The notes: generated by a model from the sequence alone, not told the origin. A stretch of DNA of 64,000 bases from Thermophagus xiamenensis (GCF_900112795.1 NZ_FONA01000001.1:209954-273953); one strand, 5' to 3'; numbered from the stretch's first letter, positions 9,672 through 19,005 are shown. A program made the numbers and translations.

Positions 9672-10874
9672 CTATTGGCAATTATTGTAAAAAAAATCAA
9701 TTTGTCTATTAAATTGTTCTAGATCTTCCTGAGAAATCCGACGAAGTTCCTGTAAACGATTCCCCATTTGAAAGAGGGCTGCTACCGTTCGCTCCGACAC
9801 CCCTGATTTTTGTGAAACCTCCCCTATAACCCTACTCGTTTCTAAAGAAGTATTAATAAAATATTTGGTTCGTAAAAACTCTAAAAAATAAGTAAATCTC
9901 TTCTTTGCAATATCCAAATGATCCTGACGATGATAATAAAGTTTTGCAATAGTTTCTATAAAAGTAAGAGATGAATTCTCCGGCGTTTTTATCTCCGGAA
10001 TAGGTCGTTGAACCCTCTTACTCCCAAATGCAAACAATGCCAATACGCCAACTAATATTATATACCAGGCCATTTGCAATGAGCCATTCTCTAATACATA
10101 GTCGAAAAGCCCCTCGACATGCATATGTCCGGGTTTATAATATTCGTCCCAAACTGTTGCCTGAACCGGAAGATAGGATAAGGCTTTACTAATGTATTCA
10201 TAATTATTGCGGGATAAAAAATGGTAATTGGTAAAAGCAAGGGGATTACTATGAAAATAAAAATATCCATTACCAAATTTTACTTTAATGAAATTTGTCT
10301 TTCCTTTATCATCATATCCTAAAACGGTAACCCGGGAAGTATCGTAACGGCTAAAATAAAAACGTGTCATCCATTTGGGATACCAATAGCCAAATCCATT
10401 ATTCAACTTTTTATTGGCAAAATAAAATCCCACCGAATCACTGGAAAAAAAATCCAAATCCTCCCAAAGCTCGGGTTTATACTCCAATTTAAAGGTATCG
10501 GCCAACACACCATAAACAACTTCAGAAGCCATAAAAATATGGTTTCCCGCTTTCGCAGCATCCAGTAATACATCAACATCAGAGGGTTTTGCATTTATTC
10601 GGCCATTAATGTAAATGAAGTTTGTATTTAAGGGTATCTTTTCTTCCAAAAATAAATGCGGCGAGGTCCAGGATGTGATAATTTCTTCTCCGGGAAATAA
10701 TTCCGGCAATGATTCAAAAACTAATTCATTACCAAAAGGAATCTCATCATTTCTCGAAAAACTATAACTCCAGTCCAAAGAAGGCGGAGCAAAGATGGCC
10801 GCTAAAACCAATAGTAAAAAAACAACTCCTACAAGCTGCGTAAGGATCTTTTCTTTCCGCGAAAGCTGTTTCAT
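9672..10874 (-). CDS. DUF4350 domain-containing membrane protein
   Basis: This 400-residue protein has an N-terminal membrane segment (about residues 10-30), a long extracytoplasmic domain starting with a DUF4350-like segment, and a second membrane helix near residue 270 (AWYIILVGVLALFAFGSK). A cytosolic helical tail rich in tyrosine and arginine follows. The DUF4350 assignment comes from the overall pattern and from its fixed position beside DUF4129, MoxR and DUF58 in Bacteroidota. It overlaps the preceding DUF4129 gene by an ATGA junction, so the two are translationally coupled. Biochemical function is unknown. Confidence 0.8.
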   Translation of the reverse strand: MKQLSRKEKILTQLVGVVFLLLVLAAIFAPPSLDWSYSFSRNDEIPFGNELVFESLPELFPGEEIITSWTSPHLFLEEKIPLNTNFIYINGRINAKPSDVDVLLDAAKAGNHIFMASEVVYGVLADTFKLEYKPELWEDLDFFSSDSVGFYFANKKLNNGFGYWYPKWMTRFYFSRYDTSRVTVLGYDDKGKTNFIKVKFGNGYFYFHSNPLAFTNYHFLSRNNYEYISKALSYLPVQATVWDEYYKPGHMHVEGLFDYVLENGSLQMAWYIILVGVLALFAFGSKRVQRPIPEIKTPENSSLTFIETIAKLYYHRQDHLDIAKKRFTYFLEFLRTKYFINTSLETSRVIGEVSQKSGVSERTVAALFQMGNRLQELRRISQEDLEQFNRQIDFFYNNCQ

Positions 10875-11602
10875 AACTTACCTCCTTCGCATGCCTCTTT
10901 AAATTCTATTTCCATCTTTTTATACTGCGCTTCAGAAACTGACAGATGTCCATACCATATCGCTTCAAACATGTGACTTAATCGCTGAAATCGCATTTTT
11001 TCGCTTTCATCGCCTATTTCATGAAAATAATCTACATTGGTTTTATAATTCCGCAATTTGATGGCCCCTTTTTCCTGAAGAACTCGAAGATATAAATGAA
11101 ACAACACCCTCACGGCCTCTCTGTATGCTCCATTAGTACGGTATAATTGAAGCATTTCATTTAACTTCTCCAAAGATACCTCTTGTTCATCTGTGCCAAA
11201 TTGCAGAGCAACAGCATCATGTGGCAACGACAGCACAAGCAACTTGCTCATCGGAACATCCAGAAATTTCAACACCATGAAAATCCCACCCAACCCAACA
11301 AGACCTAACAATATGTAAAAGAACCAAGGACGACCTTCAGGTGTTATAAAAATCCAACTTAACAGTGCCAGTAATAAATTTTCCCAGAAACCCGGCCCCT
11401 GACCCCTATCATACCTATAACGAGGATTCTTTTTATAAGCATTTATCTTATCTTGTTGAAATGACCGGACTACTACTTCCCCCCCCTCATCCCAAACATC
11501 TTTATTGGAATGAGATATAACATCCGTAGTATCCTTTAAGGTTCCATTGACAGAAAAAGTACCTATAAAAAATAATAAAACAAGAGATAATAATCTCTGC
11601 AT
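10871..11602 (-). CDS. DUF4129 domain-containing protein
   Basis: This 243-residue protein has an N-terminal signal-like segment, a charged stretch and a central membrane helix (about residues 85-110, PWFFYILLGLVGLGGIF). The cytosolic DUF4129 domain holds the recognisable segment AYREAVRVLFHLYLRVLQEK and a NYKTNVDYFHEI motif. In other bacteria DUF4129 occurs at the C-terminus of transglutaminase-like membrane proteins linked to MoxR/DUF58. Here it is stand-alone, as is usual in Bacteroidota. The start ATG overlaps the preceding stop by one base (TAATG) and the end overlaps the next gene by four. Confidence 0.82.
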   Translation of the reverse strand: MQRLLSLVLLFFIGTFSVNGTLKDTTDVISHSNKDVWDEGGEVVVRSFQQDKINAYKKNPRYRYDRGQGPGFWENLLLALLSWIFITPEGRPWFFYILLGLVGLGGIFMVLKFLDVPMSKLLVLSLPHDAVALQFGTDEQEVSLEKLNEMLQLYRTNGAYREAVRVLFHLYLRVLQEKGAIKLRNYKTNVDYFHEIGDESEKMRFQRLSHMFEAIWYGHLSVSEAQYKKMEIEFKEACEGGKL

Positions 11603-12471
11603 TATACATTCGAATTAATGGCTGATACTTTATTTAATAAAACTTCTCGGTCTTTTTGTTCTCTAAGACTGTAATATTGAAAACCAATGATTATATACAA
11701 TGCAGGATAGACTAAATATTGCCCAAGGTTACCTATAATATTCGTTAAAATAACTCCTATAGATTTCCCGATTTCGCCATCTATTTGATTCCTACTATAT
11801 AGGAAACCTTCTATACCGGTCATTATCATTGCCGGGAAAGAAAATAAGGCTCCTACAATTGCAATGATTATATAAGCTAAAATAATTACTCCAAAGGTAA
11901 CCCACCAACGTTTTCTTATTAATTTAAAACTACGACTAAATGTTCTCCTAAATCCATTCCCTTCTATAATTTTTATGTAAAGAATCAATGACAACGGCAC
12001 TAAAAAATAAATCCCCGGAATAAAAAAAAGAAGCATTCCAAATAATACAATGATACCAACTACAAAAGAGTATCCAAATATTGCCCCCAAATTTCGAATA
12101 AATCTTTTCCAAACATCTATTGAACTGAAATTACCTTTGCCTTTTTCTTCATATTCTCCCATATATGCGGGGACAAGTCCACTAATAAACAACGTTGCAA
12201 TTATGGAAAAGAAAATGGTTAACAAGATTAGGCTACCCGAAGTAACATTATTATCTACACTATTACTCCCTTGAATTACCTGCATAAAGGCGGTCATATA
12301 ATCTTGAACAAAATACACATTCATAATTACAGCAAGAATAATAGGAAGGCCGGCGTATAAGGCAATAACCTTGAACAACTGTTTAAACTCTTGTGTAATG
12401 AAAGCAAATGCTGCGTTAAAAACATCTGAAAAGTCACGATCCTGCTTTAATTCAATGGCTTGCTTATTCAT
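11602..12471 (-). CDS. Multipass membrane protein of the MoxR-DUF58 cluster
   Basis: This 289-residue protein has about six hydrophobic segments and no enzyme motif. Typical stretches are GSLILLTIFFSIIATLFISG and GAIFGYSFVVGIIVLFGMLL, and a mid-protein FFIPGIYFLVPLSL segment resembles DUF4013/GPDP-membrane-type integral proteins. It overlaps the SpoIIM-like gene by eight bases (ATGAATAA) and the DUF4129 gene by one, so it is firmly part of the operon. A structural role in the membrane complex is inference; the family name is uncertain. Confidence 0.75.
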   Translation of the reverse strand: MNKQAIELKQDRDFSDVFNAAFAFITQEFKQLFKVIALYAGLPIILAVIMNVYFVQDYMTAFMQVIQGSNSVDNNVTSGSLILLTIFFSIIATLFISGLVPAYMGEYEEKGKGNFSSIDVWKRFIRNLGAIFGYSFVVGIIVLFGMLLFFIPGIYFLVPLSLILYIKIIEGNGFRRTFSRSFKLIRKRWWVTFGVIILAYIIIAIVGALFSFPAMIMTGIEGFLYSRNQIDGEIGKSIGVILTNIIGNLGQYLVYPALYIIIGFQYYSLREQKDREVLLNKVSAINSNV

Positions 12472-13444
12472 TATAAACTATTTTTTTCCGTCGATTTTTC
12501 TGAATATAAATTGGATAAAAAATAAAATACCCCAAAACAATAGTCAATGAAACAAAAATAATAATTAAATTAATTAGAAATGGGATCTGATTGTAATATC
12601 TTGTAATAAAACTTTCGATAAAGCCTGCCATTATAAAAAAAGGTACTAAGCCAATCATTATCCTTGTTCCTTTTTTAACTCCCCTCAGAAAAGCACTTTT
12701 ACGAGGTAAAGTGCCGGGCCAAATAAAACTTTTGCCTAAAATTATACCTGCACCACCGGCCAATACAATAGCCGATAATTCCAACGTACCATGTAAAAAT
12801 ATGCCAAGCGAAGCTACCGTTAATAAGGAATGCTGATAAAAAAAGGCCTGAAATGCACCAACCATAACACCATTCCGAAACAAATGGAAAAAGGTCCCTA
12901 ACGGGCTTAGTAAACCAAATAAAAACACTACAAATGAGACAAAAATATTATTGCCCGTTATCATTAAAAACATCGGAACTTCATTCATCTGGCTGTAAAC
13001 GCCCAATGGGTCACCCTTCTCTATATTATCCAATGTCATATTTACATACTGGTCACTCAAAACCAATCGCACGAAATCATCATTTTTAACCGCCGATACA
13101 GCTCCAATGAACATAGAAACAACAAAGACAACCAACGATAATAAAAAATAATACCTACTGTCATATAGATCTTTGGGCAGATCTTTGGTCCAAAAAGAAA
13201 AAAAACGATGTGACTTTTCGGGCTTATTTTGATAAATTAAATAATAGGCTTTACTACTTAATGCATTCAAATACTCAACAATAGAAGATTCCGGAAAAAA
13301 GGTCCTTGCATATGATAAATCATCAGTCAACTGAATATAATGATCTGCCAACTCATCAGGACTCATCTTTTTTGGGGTTGCAATTTTGTTTTCAAAAGAT
13401 TGCCACCGTTCACGGTTCTGCTGAATAAATGTTATTTCCCGCAT
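12464..13444 (-). CDS. SpoIIM-like (stage II sporulation protein M family) membrane protein
   Basis: This 326-residue protein starts with a soluble helical region (about residues 1-95, ITFIQQNRERWQSFENKI) followed by about six membrane helices. It has the SpoIIM-family features LSPLGTFFHLFRNG and FLHGTLELSAIVLAGGAG. In Bacteroidota this family has nothing to do with sporulation and accompanies RDD, DUF4129, MoxR and DUF58 genes. It is the first gene of the minus-strand operon, divergent from the RDD gene at 13949 across a 504-base gap. Confidence 0.87.
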   Translation of the reverse strand: MREITFIQQNRERWQSFENKIATPKKMSPDELADHYIQLTDDLSYARTFFPESSIVEYLNALSSKAYYLIYQNKPEKSHRFFSFWTKDLPKDLYDSRYYFLLSLVVFVVSMFIGAVSAVKNDDFVRLVLSDQYVNMTLDNIEKGDPLGVYSQMNEVPMFLMITGNNIFVSFVVFLFGLLSPLGTFFHLFRNGVMVGAFQAFFYQHSLLTVASLGIFLHGTLELSAIVLAGGAGIILGKSFIWPGTLPRKSAFLRGVKKGTRIMIGLVPFFIMAGFIESFITRYYNQIPFLINLIIIFVSLTIVLGYFIFYPIYIQKNRRKKIVYNE

Positions 13445-13948
13445 TCACAAGTTTTTTACTCATGGCACAAATTAATCAAAAAATTATAATTGAAGAAAAA
13501 AGACCACCATTTCTGACATTTAACAAAAACAATAATAGCTCAGAATCTCCAATGCCAAATGCTATAGCCACTAACACAAATTTATTTCGGTTATATTATT
13601 CACTTCTTTAGGAAATATAGTATTTCTATTTTTTCACCAGCACAAAATTTATATAAGTTATTGGTCGGATGGAACTCGCTTTGTTTTAAGGTAATTCTTC
13701 TTGTAATGTTAATTTCATTACATTTATTACATTTGCAAACATAAAAAGCAACCGAAAAGATCAGTCTATAATATTTTCAACTCAGAATATTGACATTTGA
13801 GGATAAGAGAATAATTTTCCTATAAAGTCAATAACACCAAACAACCACTTCTAAACTTACTTATTATAAGAAAAAAGTCGGTTAACTGTTATTTGCCATT
13901 TTTGTTATTGATTGAATTAAAACCAAACTGAAATATTCAACATAGGTA
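13445..13948. other. Intergenic region between the divergent SpoIIM-like and RDD genes
   Basis: This AT-rich stretch must hold the promoters of both genes; no convincing TTTG-N20-TAnnTTTG pair was found. A 45-base fragment of the R2 repeat lies at about 13645-13690 (AAAATTTATATAAGTTATTG then GGTCGGATGGAACTCGC). A 60-codon frame on the plus strand (13429-13611) overlaps the SpoIIM start and lacks any recognisable protein features, so I do not call it. Confidence 0.6.
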
Positions 13949-14680
13949 ATGGAAACAATTGAACTAAATACTTCTCAGAATGTGTCCTTACAATTTCCTA
14001 TTGCGAGTGTAGCCGACCGTATTTTGGCATATATTTTCGATGCTGTTTTTGTTGGTATTTATATCATTTTAGAGGCCATAGCCATTGCCCAGTGGTTTAG
14101 TATAGATGCATGGGGAATCATCATCCTCTTTTCTCTTCCTGTTCCCTTTTATCATTTAATTTTTGAATTATTTTTCAACGGTCAAACTCCCGGGAAAAGA
14201 ATTATGAATATAAGGGTGTTCAAGGCAGATGGAACCACTCTTTCAGCCGGTAGTTGTTTTATTCGATGGATATTTCGCTTAGTAGATATTACCATAACTT
14301 CAGGGGCTTTAGCCACTTTAGTTATCATTTTAAATGGGAAAGGGCAGCGTCTCGGTGATATTGCGGCACAAACAACAGTCCTCAAAATCCGAAAAAAAAA
14401 TAACCTTCAGCAAACCTTATGGGTTGATGTCGAAAAAGACTATCAACCTCGTTTTCCCGAAGCCGAAACTCTTTCCGACAAAGATGTCCAAATTATCAAG
14501 GAAGTAATTAATGTGGTAAACGACTCTCAACGAAGACCCGACAACTATGTACTTTTGTTAAACAACACCAGGAAAGCTATCGAACAAAAATTAAATACTT
14601 CAAGCGATTTGACTGATATGGACTACCTTACAACCATCATCAAAGATTACAATGCATGTCACCAAAGACCAAAACAATAA
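13949..14680 (+). CDS. RDD family membrane protein
   Basis: This 243-residue protein carries an RDD domain over about residues 15-150: VADRILAYIFDAVFVGIYI with the conserved Arg and Asp, a second helix (AWGIIILFSLPVPFYHLIFE), the GQTPGKRIMNIRV motif and a third helix. A polar C-terminal region of about 90 residues follows (PRFPEAETLSDKDVQ), probably cytosolic. RDD proteins may act as cation or solute channels or exchangers. Divergent linkage to SpoIIM-like, DUF4129, MoxR and DUF58 genes is the standard Bacteroidota arrangement, suggesting one membrane system. Confidence 0.9.
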   Translation: METIELNTSQNVSLQFPIASVADRILAYIFDAVFVGIYIILEAIAIAQWFSIDAWGIIILFSLPVPFYHLIFELFFNGQTPGKRIMNIRVFKADGTTLSAGSCFIRWIFRLVDITITSGALATLVIILNGKGQRLGDIAAQTTVLKIRKKNNLQQTLWVDVEKDYQPRFPEAETLSDKDVQIIKEVINVVNDSQRRPDNYVLLLNNTRKAIEQKLNTSSDLTDMDYLTTIIKDYNACHQRPKQ

Positions 14681-15554
14681 GTTTCTTATTCACTGTCTTT
14701 AGCATCTACCTTTTTACCATTTGACGGATGCCTTAGTCGTTAAAAATTTTCAAAACAATATTTACTCATTACCGTTTCCATAAATCTGATGCTTTGTTTG
14801 CTATAATAATCAGGCACGTTGCCATCTTTTAAAGGATATTTCCTAGTAAATTTACAAATAATAACTCCCCTAAAAGTTGTGATTTTGACTTTTTTTTCGA
14901 CCAACATAAATCCTTTTAAGGATAAAATTTAAATTATTCTAATCAGTCAGCGCAAATCCTTTTAAGGATTAATCTTTTATAATTCTAATCAATCAGTACG
15001 AATCCTTTTAAGGATATAAAATAAGCTATACTGATCATTTAATTCCAATCCTTTAAAGGATATTCATTTGACAAAAATGATGGACTAATGATAACCCTTT
15101 TAGAAATATTAATTAACATTTGGTTTAGCACCTATACTACTAAAAGATTCCAAAGAGATAGAATAACATTATAAACCCATGGAAACTAATAATAAAATGG
15201 GCCCCCATTAAACGAAGCAGAGCCGGCAACACCGTTCGCTATAAAAACATAAAATAAACTGCTCCCCATTAAATTGGATAGCACTTTTATTCTCAGTGGT
15301 TTTAGCCTCTAAAGAAAGTTTTTTCACAAAATCATATTTCAATTATAAAGGAAAATCGAAAGAATAGCCTTCCAATTCAATTCTTTAGCCAATCTATTGT
15401 GAATACTTCTATTCTCTCTTAAAATATAAGGTCAAACACAGATTTCCTCAAAAACTTTCCTACTTTAGAAAATTTTTTAATATTTACCCTTTATAAACTC
15501 AAAAGAAAAATTAACACTAACCACTCAGCCAAATAAAAAATAAAAAAGAGGACA
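14681..15554. other. 874-base intergenic region upstream of the ROK regulator
   Basis: No gene is supported here. The main content is the 46-bp periodic array (listed separately). The stretch 15180-15420 may hold decayed coding sequence on the minus strand, with short open frames but no recognisable product. The last 70 bases before the ROK gene are AT-rich and include an AG-rich stretch (AAAAGAGGACA) immediately before the ATG, a reasonable ribosome-binding site. Confidence 0.55.
14910..15107 (+). repeat. 46-bp periodic array of ATCCTTTTAAGGAT inverted repeats
   Basis: Near-palindromic 14-mers begin at 14910, 14956, 15002 and 15048, exactly 46 bases apart. The first three read ATCCTTTTAAGGAT and the fourth is the perfect palindrome ATCCTTTAAAGGAT. 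A fifth, degenerate unit (ACCCTTTTAGAAAT, 10 of 14 matching) starts at 15094, again 46 bases on. Intervening 32-mers 1 and 2 share ATTCTAATCARTCAG, while the third and fourth have diverged. A related ATCTTTTAAAGGAT lies at 14824, out of phase. This is a decaying tandem repeat or a helically phased operator array; the core is too short and the spacers too similar for CRISPR. Confidence 0.8.
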
Positions 15555-16772
15555 ATGAACTTAAATACTGTTTTTAGGGAATCAGATGAAGTAAGTAATC
15601 AAAGCCGGCAAGCCAAGCAAAAAAGCAAAATAATCCGGACACTCTCAAAATCAAGAAATGCCTTAACGATCCCCGAACTTCAAAAGCAAGTTCGCATAAG
15701 CCCACCTACTACAATTAAATTAATCAACGAATTAATTGAAGAAAACCTGGTCAGGGAAGAAGGGAAAAAAGAGACTGAAAATGGCCGAAAACCCATGTTA
15801 TATTCGTTAAACATTAACAGATTTTATGCTGTAGGGGTAGAAATACAGTTTAAGCGAATAAGTGTTTCATTAGTTCGATTAGATCAAAAAGTTATTTTTG
15901 AAAAACAAGATCAAAATTTCGACTTAAAGAACACTTCTGAATGTTTGCAAGATGTCATTACCTTTATCCAAGACACCATAGAAGAATCTAAAGTTGCAAA
16001 AGATAATATTTTGGGCATTGGCATAGGCCTTACAGGGCGAGTCAACACCATAACGGGAGAATCCTATAATTTTTTTAACTTCACAGAAAAACCTGTTGGA
16101 CAATACCTTTCAGACATATTTCAAAAAAGGGTAATAATTGACAACGATACCCATGTAATGGGATTAGCCGAACAAGTATTAGGTCAGGCCAAAGATGCCA
16201 GAAACGCGTTGGTATTGAATGTAAGCAGAGGATTGGGGATGACCATTATCGCAAACAAAAAGCTTATTACGGGCGGAATGGGATTCGCAGGCGAATTCGG
16301 ACATATGCAATTGGAAAATTCCGACAAACTTTGCATTTGTGGTAAACGAGGTTGTTTAGGTATGGAAGTTTCCGGTTTTGCCCTGGAGGAAAACTTTAAA
16401 ATCGCTATTCAGGAAGGCGGAACTTCACTATTACTAAATGATAAATCGCTCGACAAAATCCGCTATGAAGACATATTAACGGCCGCCAATCAGGGCGATG
16501 GACTATCGATCAACCTGCTACAAAATATGGGTGAAATTTTGGGAAAAACTCTTGGCAATATTATTAACCTATTAAACCCAGAACAAATCATTCTTGGAGG
16601 AAAATTTGCTCAGGCCGGACATATTTTCACAGATAGCATTAAAACCGGAATAAACAAAACAGCTTTGCCCCTACCATTAAAATACGTAACCATAAAAAAT
16701 TCTTTATTGGGCAGTGAAAGTGTATGCATAGGAGCTTCTGCAATGATTTTCAAGCAACATGATTTAATATAA
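15555..16772 (+). CDS. ROK family transcriptional regulator
   Basis: This 405-residue protein has an N-terminal winged helix (about residues 22-85; TIPELQKQVRISPPTTIKLI) followed by a ROK sugar-kinase-like domain. The sugar-site Asp is in VIIDNDTHV, and the structural zinc motif is GEFGHM then CICGKRGC. ROK repressors sense sugars or amino-sugar phosphates and usually control adjacent catabolic genes. It is convergent with the CE2 esterase gene (15 bases apart) and borders the large minus-strand glycan locus, so it is the obvious candidate regulator (inference). The array at 14910-15107 upstream could be its operator region. Confidence 0.92.
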   Translation: MNLNTVFRESDEVSNQSRQAKQKSKIIRTLSKSRNALTIPELQKQVRISPPTTIKLINELIEENLVREEGKKETENGRKPMLYSLNINRFYAVGVEIQFKRISVSLVRLDQKVIFEKQDQNFDLKNTSECLQDVITFIQDTIEESKVAKDNILGIGIGLTGRVNTITGESYNFFNFTEKPVGQYLSDIFQKRVIIDNDTHVMGLAEQVLGQAKDARNALVLNVSRGLGMTIIANKKLITGGMGFAGEFGHMQLENSDKLCICGKRGCLGMEVSGFALEENFKIAIQEGGTSLLLNDKSLDKIRYEDILTAANQGDGLSINLLQNMGEILGKTLGNIINLLNPEQIILGGKFAQAGHIFTDSIKTGINKTALPLPLKYVTIKNSLLGSESVCIGASAMIFKQHDLI

Positions 16773-16787
16773 AAGCCCATATTCGGA

Positions 16788-17882
16788 TTAATACTGCCAC
16801 TGTAAAAAATTACTCATAATGGGAATAATAAAATTGGCTATTTTTTGGTGTCCCTTATAGGAAGGGTGCCAATCAGCTCCTAAATCTTCATGGTCATTCA
16901 ATAACTCGGTAGGAATCCCAATAAAACAAACCTTGGGATCATTATACAAAACTTTATAATTCTCCACCACCTCTTTCACGTAAGTAAAACAAGGCTCGTT
17001 TACCATTGGTCCAACCAGACAAAACAGAGAAACTGTTGGACCATAAACTTCTCTTATTTGCAAAAGAAGTTTTTCATACGTACGCTGAAAAATCACTTTA
17101 TCAGGATGGGGTTCAGTGGAAAAATCGTTTGTTCCTAAATTTATTATCACAGCATCAGGTTTCCAGGAAGAAAAGTCCCATTTTTTAATATCATCCATAT
17201 CTAAAGTTCGGGAATATCGCTGTGGCATTGTGGCTAAATTCACAGACACTTTTTGCGGATCACCATAATTTCGAACCACTCCTAACCCTGAATGGGCAAC
17301 AACATGGTAATCTGCTCCAAAAGCATTCGCAACAATAGATGCATATGACTTTAATACATTTTCTGTACGGGGATCAAAATCTTCGTCCCTGCTTTTGGCC
17401 TCTGCACCATATCCACAAGTTATAGAGTTTCCGATAAATTCAATACGACGTTCTGAAACTTCGAGCCAAGGAAGCAATTGACCCTTGGACGATAATTTAA
17501 CACCAGAAAAACGAACTTCGCCCATTTCACCTTCGGTGCGTTTAATAAACTCGACTCGATGCGGACCTTGCCCTTTTAACCCATTAATTTCAAGAACTGT
17601 ATCTTTGGGAGCATGAAAAACCCCAAGATGCTTTCCGTCAACTACTAAGTCAAAATAATTTCGTTCGCCGCCACTAAAATGAAGATTTAATTCCCTTCCG
17701 GTAAAACGGAATCGAACCCTAACACCCGGCCAATCATACCGGACATATCCACTGTCTGATAAATCGACACGCCCCATGTAATCAAAATACTCATGATTGG
17801 CAGGGTAAAAATTTTTATCCTGTCCAAACAAAAATCCTGATATCGACACAACGAAAAAAAATGTATATAGTCTAATTTTCAT
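16788..17882 (-). CDS. CE2-like SGNH carbohydrate esterase, secreted
   Basis: This 364-residue protein has a signal peptide (residues 1 to about 20). An N-terminal jelly-roll-like domain typical of carbohydrate esterase family 2 spans about residues 30-140 (YFDYMGRVDLSDSGYVRYDW). A C-terminal SGNH hydrolase domain follows with block I FIGNSITCGYGAEA, block III LGTNDF and the catalytic Asp-His in DWHPSYKGH. CE2 enzymes remove acetyl groups from polysaccharides. Its start codon is the ATG at the very edge of a dispersed repeat (TATACGAATGAAAATTAG on the coding strand). It is the last minus-strand gene of the glycan locus, after the repeat-filled gap from the GDPD gene. Confidence 0.88.
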   Translation of the reverse strand: MKIRLYTFFFVVSISGFLFGQDKNFYPANHEYFDYMGRVDLSDSGYVRYDWPGVRVRFRFTGRELNLHFSGGERNYFDLVVDGKHLGVFHAPKDTVLEINGLKGQGPHRVEFIKRTEGEMGEVRFSGVKLSSKGQLLPWLEVSERRIEFIGNSITCGYGAEAKSRDEDFDPRTENVLKSYASIVANAFGADYHVVAHSGLGVVRNYGDPQKVSVNLATMPQRYSRTLDMDDIKKWDFSSWKPDAVIINLGTNDFSTEPHPDKVIFQRTYEKLLLQIREVYGPTVSLFCLVGPMVNEPCFTYVKEVVENYKVLYNDPKVCFIGIPTELLNDHEDLGADWHPSYKGHQKIANFIIPIMSNFLQWQY

Positions 17883-18140
17883 TCGTATATAATTTATTTA
17901 ACTCATTGGCCGAATGGAACTCGCATGGCTTAATAAAATTTATACATGCTCTTTTGAGGCAGAAGTCGCCATGCTCGTTTCATCCGTATAAAATTTACTT
18001 ACTTCATTGATATATTGGTTCTTAAAAATAGTCATTAATGGTTAGTCATTAGTCACTAGTCCATTAATTAATGACTGTTGACTAATCACAAATAACTTCT
18101 TCTGCCTTCAGACTGTGCGTTTTGTATGCGAGCTCTTTTT
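17880..18140 (-). repeat. Dispersed composite repeat, copy C (R2 followed by R1)
   Basis: R2 runs from the CE2 start codon: CATTCGTATATAATTTATTT, GGCCGAATGGAACTCGCATG, TACATGCTCTTTTGAGGC, CGCCATGCTCGTTTCATCC. R1 then follows from about 17985 with ATAAAATTTACTTACTTC, TTGATATATTGGTTC, TAGTCAT-type heptamers, their inverse (ATGACTGTTGAC) and CTTCTGCCTTC. Order is R2-R1, the reverse of copy A. It fills the 319-base gap between the GDPD and CE2 genes. Confidence 0.8.
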
Positions 18141-18201
18141 AACCAATAAATGTATAATGAATTTTAAATAATCCAATATCTGAAAACGAATATTACCTGA
18201 A

Positions 18202-18981
18202 TTATTTCTGAATGACTATTTTCTTTATTAAATCAGGATGATCTGTTGTAATACCCTTTATACCGGGATATTCAGCCAGAATTTTTTCTGCTAATACTGG
18301 ATCATTAACGGTCCAAACATATATTTCCAAGTTATTCATTGAAGCTTTAGATAAAAGTTCGTTACTCAAAATACCGTAATTAACATCGAGACCGTCAACT
18401 CCGTAATCAAGAGCCTTTTCAATCAATTCATCAACCGGTTTATTTTCCCATACAAGCCAATAGGTTGGTACATCAGGCAAAAAATCGGAAGCTTCAACTA
18501 ACTTATCCGGATTGAAAGAAATAATTACTGCCTGACTGGTTTTTCCGGTTTCTTCCAAGAGCTCTGATAACATAGGAAATACTTCACCGGCCTTTCCTAC
18601 TTCCCAACAACATTTTATCTCTATAAACAATTTCATATCATCCGGCAAAATCTCCAAAACCTCTCGAAGTGTTGGAATTTTTCTGTTCCCTTTAAGTGTC
18701 AAGTTTCGTAAATCAGCAAAATAAGCTTCAGGGATAATGAGTGAATCATTACTCAACCGTGCCGTATGCCGGTCATGAAAAACTATTATTGAATCATCCT
18801 TTGTTCTCCATATATCAATTTCGATGGCATCTGTATTCAATTCGATGGCTTTTTTAATTGCAGCAATAGTATTCTCAGTTTCTTCACCTGAAGCACCCCG
18901 ATGGGCAATAACTTCGATATTAGTTGAACGGCACCCACTAATTAAAAGCACCATCAAAAATAAAATAGCTCTCAATACCAT
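18202..18981 (-). CDS. Glycerophosphodiester phosphodiesterase, lipoprotein
   Basis: This 259-residue GDPD has a lipoprotein signal (LLISGC, Cys17), so it is probably on a periplasmic membrane face. The GDPD domain begins with IAHRGASGEETENT, which contains the HRG and E-x-T residues. EIDIWRTKDDSIIVFHD follows with the catalytic Glu/Asp and second His, and later LFIEIK and GLDVNYG. The family hydrolyses glycerophosphodiesters to glycerol-3-phosphate and an alcohol. In a glycan locus it could act on a phosphodiester-linked substituent of the substrate, but that is inference. It follows the FAD oxidoreductase gene by 24 bases. Confidence 0.9.
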   Translation of the reverse strand: MVLRAILFLMVLLISGCRSTNIEVIAHRGASGEETENTIAAIKKAIELNTDAIEIDIWRTKDDSIIVFHDRHTARLSNDSLIIPEAYFADLRNLTLKGNRKIPTLREVLEILPDDMKLFIEIKCCWEVGKAGEVFPMLSELLEETGKTSQAVIISFNPDKLVEASDFLPDVPTYWLVWENKPVDELIEKALDYGVDGLDVNYGILSNELLSKASMNNLEIYVWTVNDPVLAEKILAEYPGIKGITTDHPDLIKKIVIQK

Positions 18982-19005
18982 ATCAAAAAATTATTTCAAA
19001 ACAAA

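Noticed and set aside
13429..13611. 60-codon open frame on the plus strand before the RDD gene
   Set aside because: It overlaps the SpoIIM-like start, has no recognisable motif and biased Asn/Lys composition expected from AT-rich noncoding DNA.
14910..15107. Possible small CRISPR array
   Set aside because: The conserved unit is only 14 bases, spacers 1 and 2 resemble each other, units decay in place, and no cas genes are visible.
15180..15420. Possible decayed gene on the minus strand (short frame containing GSSLFYVFIANGVAGSA)
   Set aside because: The frame is under 40 codons, lacks a good start and gives no recognisable family.
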